Source of the DNA: Hydrogenophaga sp. NFH-34
GTDB taxonomy: Bacteria; Pseudomonadota; Gammaproteobacteria; Burkholderiales; Burkholderiaceae_C
Direction: 5' to 3'
Length of the DNA: 64,000 nucleotides
NCBI RefSeq assembly: GCF_021401345.1
Contig: NZ_JACBGE010000012.1
Location: forward strand, 101,102 to 165,101
Part shown: piece by piece, positions 58,076 through 64,000 of the stretch
How positions within the stretch are numbered: the stretch's first letter is position 1
How the letters are laid out: the number at the start of each line of letters is the position of its first letter
Position numbers and translations under genes: made by a program
The notes under the pieces: model-generated
The model's input: only the letters and a program-made list of their open reading frames with translations
What the model was told of the DNA's origin: nothing
Databases searched by the model: none

Positions 58076-59602
58076 CACCGTCTTCAACACCTTCCCATAG
58101 TTGTTCTTCGGCAGCGCCTCGACCAGCTCGTACCGCTTGGGCCGCTTGAAACGGGCGATCTGGTCCAGGCAGAAGGCGTCGAGCGTCTGTGCATCCAGCG
58201 CCGCACCGGGCAACGGCACCACGAAGGCCACCACGACTTCGCCCCACTCGGGGTCGGGCGCGCCGACCACCGCCACTTCGGCCACGCCGGGCGCGTGCAG
58301 CAGCACCTCTTCCACCTCGCGCGGATAGATGTTTGATCCGCCGCTGATGATCAGGTCCTTGCTGCGGTCCTTGAGTGTCAAAAAGCCGTCGTCGTCCAGC
58401 GCGCCCATGTCACCGGTCCACAGCCAGCCGTCGCGGATGGCGGCCTGCGTGGCCTCGGGGTTCTGCCAGTAGCCTGCCATGATGCTGTCGCCCTGGATCA
58501 GCACTTCACCCACTTCGCCTGCGGGCAGTGATTGGCCGTCAGGCCCCGCGACGCGGATGCGCACGGGGGTCTGCGCCACGCCGACGGAGGCGATGCGCGC
58601 CTCGTGGCGCGGGTGCGCGGTGTCGGCCAGGTGGGCGCGGCTGAGGGCGGTGCCGGTCATGGGGCTTTCGCCCTGGCCGTAGATCTGCACGAAGCGCAGG
58701 CCCATGCTGCGCAGCGCGCGGCGGATGTCGGCGGCGTACATGGGCGCGCCGCCGTAGACGATGGTCTTGAAGCTCTGGCCGCACTGTTCGGGCGTGAGGC
58801 CCTGGGCCTCGGCCTCGTCGACGATGCGTTTGACGATGGTGGGCGCGGCGAAGAGCGAGAGCGGGCCGAGTTGGCGGCCCAGTTCAAACAGCTCGGCAGC
58901 GTCGAAGCCGCCCGAGGCGGGCACCACGTGCCGCGCGCCGGCCATGAGGTGCGGGATGGCGTAGAGCCCCGCGCCGTGCGACATGGGCGCGGCGTAGGCG
59001 ATGGCGTCCTGCGGGCTGACGTGATCGACGTCGTTGAAGTAGCCCAGGCCCATGGTGAGCAGGTTGCGGTGCGTGATCATCACGCCCTTGGGCCGGCCGG
59101 TGGTGCCGCTGGTGTAGAACAGCCAGGCGGTGTCGTCGGGGGCGCGCTCCTCTGGCTCCTCTATATAGAGAGCGTCTTCGCCCCCCCTTTCCGCGCCATT
59201 CACCCAGGCGTCGCATGCGGTGCTGTCCACGTCCATCACGCCGTCCAGCCCGGTCAGCGCGGCCGGATCGGGCACGAGGTCCGCCGTGACGAAGGCCCAC
59301 CGCGCCCCGGCGTTTTCCACGATCCACTGCACTTCCTTGAGGTGCAGCTTGGCGTTGATCGGCACGGCCACCAGCCCGGCCCACCAGGCGCCGAACAGCA
59401 GTTCCAGATAGCGTGGGTGGTTGCGCATGAACAGCAGCACGCGGTCGCCGGGCTGCAGGCCTTGGGCCCGCAGGTGAGCGCCCACTCGCGCAGCGCGCTC
59501 TGCCCACTCAAAATGGGTGGCCACCGGCAGGGTGCCGTTGAAGATGGCGGGGCGGTCGGGGTGTTCCAGCGCCTTGCGCTGCAGCAGGTGGGCGAGGTTC
59601 AT
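58055..59602 (-). CDS. Acyl-CoA synthetase (AMP-forming, class I adenylate-forming)
   Basis: A 515-residue ligase that activates a carboxylic acid to its CoA thioester through an acyl-AMP. Signature YTSGTTGRPKGVMITHRN near residue 165, the YGQGESPMTG (A5-like) motif near 310, GWLWTGDMGALDDDGFLTLKDRSKDLI near 390-416, GGSNIYPREVE, and the catalytic Lys in LPKNNYGKVLKTVLRE near the end. Chain-length specificity cannot be read. The ATG at 59602 gives the usual N-terminus (MNLAHLLQRKALEHPDRPAI). Divergent from the kinase-like gene. Confidence 0.93.
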   Translation of the reverse strand: MNLAHLLQRKALEHPDRPAIFNGTLPVATHFEWAERAARVGAHLRAQGLQPGDRVLLFMRNHPRYLELLFGAWWAGLVAVPINAKLHLKEVQWIVENAGARWAFVTADLVPDPAALTGLDGVMDVDSTACDAWVNGAERGGEDALYIEEPEERAPDDTAWLFYTSGTTGRPKGVMITHRNLLTMGLGYFNDVDHVSPQDAIAYAAPMSHGAGLYAIPHLMAGARHVVPASGGFDAAELFELGRQLGPLSLFAAPTIVKRIVDEAEAQGLTPEQCGQSFKTIVYGGAPMYAADIRRALRSMGLRFVQIYGQGESPMTGTALSRAHLADTAHPRHEARIASVGVAQTPVRIRVAGPDGQSLPAGEVGEVLIQGDSIMAGYWQNPEATQAAIRDGWLWTGDMGALDDDGFLTLKDRSKDLIISGGSNIYPREVEEVLLHAPGVAEVAVVGAPDPEWGEVVVAFVVPLPGAALDAQTLDAFCLDQIARFKRPKRYELVEALPKNNYGKVLKTVLRERVC

Positions 59603-59726
59603 GGTTTTGTCTCCGGGTGCAAGGCTCCACCATAGCGCGCTCGCGGGGCGGCTACAGTCGGTCCATGAAATCCCCAGGCACGGCCACCGCCCCGCCAGCG
59701 GCCCGCCGCGCCCGCCCACAACGCCC

Positions 59727-61280
59727 ATGCCGACCGACACCCCTGCGCTGATCACCGCGTTGCGCAGCGCCGCCCGCTACCCGCACCCGGCCGAACCGGT
59801 GGTGCTGATGGAAACCCACGGCGCCTGGGTGCTGCTGGCGGGCGAACACGCCTACAAGATCAAGAAGCCGGTGCGCCTGCCGTTCATGGATTTCGGCACC
59901 CTGGCACTGCGGCGCGCGGCCTGCGAGGCCGAGATCCGCGTGAACCGGCGCTTCGAGCCCACCGACCCGGCGGCGCGGCTGTACCTGGAAGCCCTGCCGA
60001 TCACAGGCACGCCCGAAGCGCCGGTGTGGCGCGGTGACCCGGCGGCGGCCATCGAATGGGCGGTGCACATGCGCCGCTTTCCCGAAGATCAGCGGCTGGA
60101 CCACCTGGCCGAGCGTGGCGCGCTCACCCCGGCGCTGCTGCAGCAACTGGCCCGCCACCTGGCGGCCTTTCAGGCCAGCGCCGCCGTGGCCCCGGCAGAC
60201 AGCGTCTGGGGCGAGCCGGCCGGCGTGCGCCAATGGGCCGAGGACAACCTCAGCACGCTGCGCGAAACCACCGGCCTCAACGCCGACGACCGTGCCACGG
60301 TGGCAGCACTGGCAACGTGGACGGCCGAGCGCTTCGCCGCCATCGAACCCCGCCTGGCCGAGCGGCGCCAGGCCGGCTGCGTGCGCGAAGGCCACGGCGA
60401 CCTGCACTTGGCCAATCTGGTGCGGATCGGCGACGCGGTGATGCCGTTCGACGCGATCGAATTCAACGACGCGCTGCGCTGGATCGACACCGCCGCCGAC
60501 CTGGCCTTCACCGCGATGGACCTGCAGCGTATCGGCCAGCCCGGGCTGGCCCACGTGCTGATCAGCGAATGGCTGGACGCCAGCGGCGACGTTTGTGCCC
60601 CGGCCGTGCTGCCGTTCTTTGCCGTCTACCGCGCCCTGGTCCGGGCCAAGGTGGCCGCCATCCGGCTGGCGCAGACCGGTGCGGCGTCGCCCGCGCACGG
60701 GGCGGCGCTGGCCGAATCGCGCGCCTACCTGGCGCTGGCCCGGCAACTGGCCGACACACCGGCACCGCAACTGGTGATCACGCACGGCCTGTCGGGCAGC
60801 GGCAAGACCTGGGCCAGCACCCGGTGGCTGGCCGGCCAGCGCACGCCGCGCGCGCTGCGCCTGCGTTCGGACGTGGAGCGCAAGCGCCTGCATGGCCTGG
60901 CGCCCCTGCAGGCCAGCGGCGCGGGCATCCACCAGGGCCTGTACGCGCCCCAGGCCCACGCCGACACCTACGCCAGCCTGCTGGCGCGCAGCCGCGCGCT
61001 GCTGGCCGAAGGCTGGTCGGTGGTGGTGGACGCGGCCTTCCTGCGCCAGCACGAGCGCGCGGCCTTCGCCACCCTGGCGGCCGAAACGGGCTGTGGGTTC
61101 GGCATCCTCGCCTGCGAGGCACCCGTGGCCACGCTGCGCGCGCGCATCACGGCGCGGCAGGCGCAGGGGCAGGACGCGTCCGAAGCCACGCTGGCCGTGC
61201 TGGAACGGCAACAGGGCTGGCTGGAGCCGCTCACGGCGGCCGAGCGCGGCCAGGTTGTCGGCCCTGTCCTACAGCCCTAG
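59727..61280 (+). CDS. APH-like phosphotransferase fused to a P-loop (AAA-type) kinase domain
   Basis: A 517-residue two-domain protein. The N-terminal part is an aminoglycoside-phosphotransferase-like fold ([20 protein letters not shown], catalytic-loop [11 protein letters not shown] near 221, metal-binding [18 protein letters not shown] near 243). The C-terminal part from about 345 has Walker [16 protein letters not shown] and is like zeta-toxin/gluconate-kinase P-loop kinases. This fusion is widespread in proteobacteria and its substrate is unknown. The ATG at 59727 is preferred; the frame upstream overlaps the divergent gene. Confidence 0.88.
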   Translation: MPTDTPALITALRSAARYPHPAEPVVLMETHGAWVLLAGEHAYKIKKPVRLPFMDFGTLALRRAACEAEIRVNRRFEPTDPAARLYLEALPITGTPEAPVWRGDPAAAIEWAVHMRRFPEDQRLDHLAERGALTPALLQQLARHLAAFQASAAVAPADSVWGEPAGVRQWAEDNLSTLRETTGLNADDRATVAALATWTAERFAAIEPRLAERRQAGCVREGHGDLHLANLVRIGDAVMPFDAIEFNDALRWIDTAADLAFTAMDLQRIGQPGLAHVLISEWLDASGDVCAPAVLPFFAVYRALVRAKVAAIRLAQTGAASPAHGAALAESRAYLALARQLADTPAPQLVITHGLSGSGKTWASTRWLAGQRTPRALRLRSDVERKRLHGLAPLQASGAGIHQGLYAPQAHADTYASLLARSRALLAEGWSVVVDAAFLRQHERAAFATLAAETGCGFGILACEAPVATLRARITARQAQGQDASEATLAVLERQQGWLEPLTAAERGQVVGPVLQP

Positions 61281-61408
61281 GCAGAGCCGGCCGACACCAC
61301 GCGCACCAGCGTCTTCCTACACTGAATCCATCGCAGCCACACCCCGTGTCTGCGGTGCTTTCACCCACCGGTTTGCGCCCTCCGGCCAAGCCCAGACAGG
61401 AGACCAAG

Positions 61409-61570
61409 ATGCTGCATTACGCCCTGGTGTTTTTCGTGGTGGCCATCATCGCCGCCGTGCTCGGATTTGGTGGCCTCGCGGCCAGCGCCGCCGGCATTGC
61501 CAAGGTGCTGTTCGTCGTGTTCCTCGTCATGGCGCTGGTGTCGTTCCTGGTGAGCGTGCTGCGCCGCTGA
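61409..61570 (+). CDS. DUF1328 (YtjA-type) small membrane protein
   Basis: A 53-residue, almost wholly hydrophobic protein with two membrane segments: [18 protein letters not shown] and [20 protein letters not shown]. Pattern and length match the DUF1328/YtjA family, often induced by envelope or osmotic stress. A GACAGGAGACC site is upstream. Confidence 0.9.
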   Translation: MLHYALVFFVVAIIAAVLGFGGLAASAAGIAKVLFVVFLVMALVSFLVSVLRR

Positions 61571-61619
61571 CGCGGGCCCGTGCCCTTCCCTTTTTTCCAC
61601 CCTTTTTCAGGAGAACCGC

Positions 61620-61943
61620 ATGACCGCCACCGCCAAGAAAATCGCCGCCGCTGCCCAGGACACCGTGAACGGCCACATCGAGCAGGCCGAACAATGGCTG
61701 GACCAGACCCCGGGCGCGCTCTCGCACGCCGCCGGCAGGGTGGAACACCTGACCCGGGTCGGTGTCGAAAAAGCCCGCGAAGCCGGCGCGCAGGTCGCCC
61801 AGGGCGCCAACCAGGCCTGCAACCGCACGGCCGACTATGTGCGCGAAGAGCCGGGCAAGTCGCTGCTGGCAGCGGCACTGGCCGGCGCGGCGATCACGGC
61901 GCTGGCCGGCTGGGCCACACGCTCGCGCTGGAACCACCGCTGA
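61620..61943 (+). CDS. DUF883/ElaB-YqjD-like membrane-anchored protein
   Basis: A 107-residue protein with an amphipathic helical body (about 1-80) and one C-terminal membrane helix in GKSLLAAALAGAAITALAGWAT. YqjD/ElaB proteins of this type anchor stationary-phase ribosomes to the inner membrane in E. coli; here the same role is only inferred. A strong AGGAGAA site precedes the ATG. It follows the DUF1328 gene by 49 bp and may share its transcript. Confidence 0.75.
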   Translation: MTATAKKIAAAAQDTVNGHIEQAEQWLDQTPGALSHAAGRVEHLTRVGVEKAREAGAQVAQGANQACNRTADYVREEPGKSLLAAALAGAAITALAGWATRSRWNHR

Positions 61944-61965
61944 CGCCCCGGCGGCGGCGCAGGCC

Positions 61966-63282
61966 TCAGCGGCTGAACAGGCCCCGCAGCACGTTCACCG
62001 CCCCGGGCAGCACGCTGTCGACCGCGCGTTCGGTGGGGCTGGGTGCGGGCTCGGGCGCCCGCCCCGGCTCGGCCCCACCGCCCCCGGCCGCCATGCCGGC
62101 CATGTCCACACCGAGCATGGCCATGGTCTGGCTCTTGGTGCGCACCCGTACCGACCATTCGGGCTGCCAGCCCGTCTTGGCGTTGGCCGGCCGCGCCGGG
62201 TGCATGAGGTAGCTCTCGGGGCCATAGGCGATCATGCGCAGCATCGCCACCGAATCGGCCTGGCCCGGCGTGGCGAAGATGCCCGCCGGCACCGCGCATT
62301 GCGTGGCCGAAGCGGGCAGCAACAGCTTGTCCTTGACCCAGCGGGCGCTGGTGGCTTCGGTGAGGTAATCGAACAGGCCCAGGCCCGTGTCGGCGCTTTC
62401 CGCGCTGGACCAGAGCACCATGTCCTGACCGACCATGCCCATGGCGTGCAGGTGGTAGGCGTGGGCCCGGGGCACCGGCAGCCAGCTCACCAGAATGCTT
62501 TGTGCCAGCGCGCCCTGCGTCTGCAGGCGGATGGCGGGCATCAGGTCCTGCCGCTCGCCCAGGGTGAAGCGCATCGACTCCGGCACGCCGTCGCCCTGCA
62601 CCTGGAGGTCGCCCTGCAACGAGGTCTCGGGCCCGGGGTTCACGGTGTTCTTTTCGTTCGGGTACAGCGCGTGCTGCGCCCCCACCCGTGCGGCCCGCTC
62701 GGGCGCATGGCGCCCTGCCAGCAGCGGCGCCCACTGCTGCGGGTTGTTGGACAGCGGCACCACCCGGGGCTGGCCAGCGCGCACGGTTTCGCCACAGCCC
62801 CAGTAAATGAGGATGCGGCCTTTGATGTCGGGCACCTCGCCGGTCGGATCGGCGTCCTTGTAGCCGGGTGAGGGCGGCACCAGCGGCAAGGCCTCGCCCA
62901 TCTTCATGCCCGGCGGAATCGCCAGTTGCGCCTCCACCCCAGGCCGGCGCGGGTTGAACAGCGCGATGTCGATCACCCGCGTGGGCGGCATCGCACCCGT
63001 GAGGCTGGGCGTGCTGCCCTGCTGGATGAAGCGGCCGCTGGCGTGGCCGTAGACCTGCGAACCGCTGGCGCCCCCCATGCGCCCGCCCAGCAGCCCCCCC
63101 ACCATGCCGCCGAGCCCGCCTTCCATGAATTCGGGCACGCCCGTCATGGTGGAGGTGGACAGATCCATCCAGAGCTGGGTGGGCGCCGTCTGGGCGCCGG
63201 CCACGGTGGCCCCCAGTGCGAGCAGCCCGGCCGCCCCCGCGCGCCGGAAGGGAAATGCGGACGTCAACTTGCGATGCGCCAT
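61966..63282 (-). CDS. Exported protein of unknown function
   Basis: A 438-residue protein with a signal peptide (RRAGAAGLLALGATVAGAQT, cleavage near 31). The N-terminus of the mature part has a Gly-rich stretch (GGLGGMVGGLLGGRMGG), followed by a domain with RVIDIALFNPRRPGVEAQL, KGRILIYWGCGETVRAG and AHAYHLHAMGMVGQDMVLWS. The C-terminus is Gly/Ala/Pro-rich with a basic tail. No family is recognised. It is convergent with the DUF883 gene and divergent from the dehydrogenase gene. Confidence 0.75.
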   Translation of the reverse strand: MAHRKLTSAFPFRRAGAAGLLALGATVAGAQTAPTQLWMDLSTSTMTGVPEFMEGGLGGMVGGLLGGRMGGASGSQVYGHASGRFIQQGSTPSLTGAMPPTRVIDIALFNPRRPGVEAQLAIPPGMKMGEALPLVPPSPGYKDADPTGEVPDIKGRILIYWGCGETVRAGQPRVVPLSNNPQQWAPLLAGRHAPERAARVGAQHALYPNEKNTVNPGPETSLQGDLQVQGDGVPESMRFTLGERQDLMPAIRLQTQGALAQSILVSWLPVPRAHAYHLHAMGMVGQDMVLWSSAESADTGLGLFDYLTEATSARWVKDKLLLPASATQCAVPAGIFATPGQADSVAMLRMIAYGPESYLMHPARPANAKTGWQPEWSVRVRTKSQTMAMLGVDMAGMAAGGGGAEPGRAPEPAPSPTERAVDSVLPGAVNVLRGLFSR

Positions 63283-63528
63283 GGCAGGCCTCCAGCCTTG
63301 ATCGGACAAGGAAAACGGCTCCCGGTGGCACCATCACCAGCCCGCTGCCGCGGGCCAGGAGACACCTCCGGAGACGGATGATAGGCAGACCGGCTGCGCC
63401 GTCCACCACGGCCCGACCACCGGCAAGCGCGCAGAAATTTCAAACCGCAGCGGCCCGCTTTCACGCGACCGGCCCGCGCCACAGGGATAACATCGCCCGA
63501 CCTCAAAGCCTTCCCTGGAGAGCCCCCC

Positions 63529-64000
63529 ATGCCCGTGATGACGAACATCGAAGACCTGCGCCGCCTGGCCCGGAAACGCGTGCCGCGCATGTTCTACGAC
63601 TACGCCGACTCCGGCTCCTGGACCGAAAGCACCTACCGCGCCAACGAGAGCGACTTCCAGCAGATCAAGCTGCGCCAGCGCGTGGCCATCAACATGGAAA
63701 ACCGCTCCACCGCCACCACCCTGGTCGGCCAGCCCTCAGCCATGCCCCTGGCCCTGGCCCCCACCGGCCTGACCGGCATGCAGCACCCCGACGGCGAAAT
63801 CCTCGCCGCACGCGCCGCACGCCGTTTCGGCGTGCCTTTCACGCTCTCGACCATGAGCATCTGCTCCATCGAGGATGTTGCCCAGCACGCCGGCGAGGGC
63901 TTCTGGTTCCAGCTGTATGTCATGAAGGACCGCGCTTTCATCGAGCGCCTGATCGACCGCGCCAAGGCCGCCCGCTGCGGCGCGCTGGTGCTGACGCTGG
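63529..64000 (+). CDS. lldD: FMN-dependent L-lactate/alpha-hydroxy-acid dehydrogenase (partial)
   Basis: The first 157 residues of an LldD-type flavoprotein, which oxidises L-lactate to pyruvate at the membrane. The N-terminus reads NIEDLRRLARKRVPRMFYDY, followed by the FMN-binding LALAPTGLTGMQHPDGEI and FTLSTMSICSIEDVAQHAGE, then FWFQLYVMKDRAF. The catalytic His and the C-terminal half are beyond the window. A GGAG site precedes the ATG. Another alpha-hydroxy acid oxidase is possible. Confidence 0.88.
   Translation, partial: MPVMTNIEDLRRLARKRVPRMFYDYADSGSWTESTYRANESDFQQIKLRQRVAINMENRSTATTLVGQPSAMPLALAPTGLTGMQHPDGEILAARAARRFGVPFTLSTMSICSIEDVAQHAGEGFWFQLYVMKDRAFIERLIDRAKAARCGALVLTL

Noticed and set aside
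1..64000. CRISPR arrays, tRNA genes, transposases or prophage modules
   Set aside because: No regularly spaced repeats, cloverleaf sequences, transposase or phage structural proteins were seen in either strand.

Overview
The window is high-GC DNA from a motile betaproteobacterium. FlhDC together with FlhF, a sulfur/aromatic-type accessory gene set, TRAP transport and the gene order point to Burkholderiales, most likely Comamonadaceae (Hydrogenophaga/Acidovorax-like). The placement is an inference from gene content, order and base composition. About 36 kb (1-37 kb) is a compact flagellar and chemotaxis locus. The remainder is sensory, catabolic and accessory genes. No tRNA, rRNA, CRISPR array, insertion sequence or phage structural gene was seen.

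Flagellar and chemotaxis region. On the minus strand, 1-5.9 kb is flhB-flhA-flhF-flhG-like-fliA (fliA cut by the window edge). It is preceded by motA-motB-cheY-cheZ (6.1-9.0 kb) and the master regulator flhDC (9.1-10.0 kb). On the plus strand come fliC, fliD, fliS and fliT, then the hook-basal-body/export block fliFGHIJK and fliLMNOPQR (14.5-25.7 kb), with fliE divergent. After a dispersed-repeat patch and a receiver-kinase/NarL pair comes the chemotaxis operon: a small CheZ-like protein, cheY, cheA, cheR, cheD and cheB. cheW, chemoreceptors and the flg genes are not in the window.

Sigma-28 (FliA)-type promoters, of the form TAAA/TCAA-box, 11-12 bp, GCCGATAA-box, can be read upstream of motA, fliC, the CheZ-like gene, cheY-cheA, an unknown 249-residue protein (36.4-37.2 kb), a YjfB-type small motility protein (54.5 kb) and, more weakly, fliS. 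This gives a partial late-flagellar regulon map and draws two uncharacterised proteins into it.

Sensory and catabolic region (33.5-54.4 kb). This holds: a periplasmic molybdopterin-fold protein translationally coupled to a hybrid kinase; a FAD monooxygenase/DUF2783/VOC operon; a UspA protein; a three-gene ATGA-coupled set of solute-binding lipoprotein, multi-PAS kinase and stand-alone receiver; a DHA2-type exporter; a thioredoxin-like protein; and an AraC regulator divergent from a TRAP transporter operon with a beta-lactamase-fold hydrolase and a 3-hydroxyacyl-CoA dehydrogenase.

Accessory region (54.5-58.1 kb). This holds: the YjfB-like gene; a HigB-type toxin remnant fused in frame to an intact antitoxin behind a palindromic promoter; an unknown protein; a GNAT/GIY-YIG nuclease fusion that looks like two genes joined by a small indel; and a complete ParE/CopG-type toxin-antitoxin pair. 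The last 6 kb has an acyl-CoA synthetase, a phosphotransferase/P-loop kinase protein, two small membrane proteins, an unknown exported protein and the start of an FMN-dependent lactate dehydrogenase.
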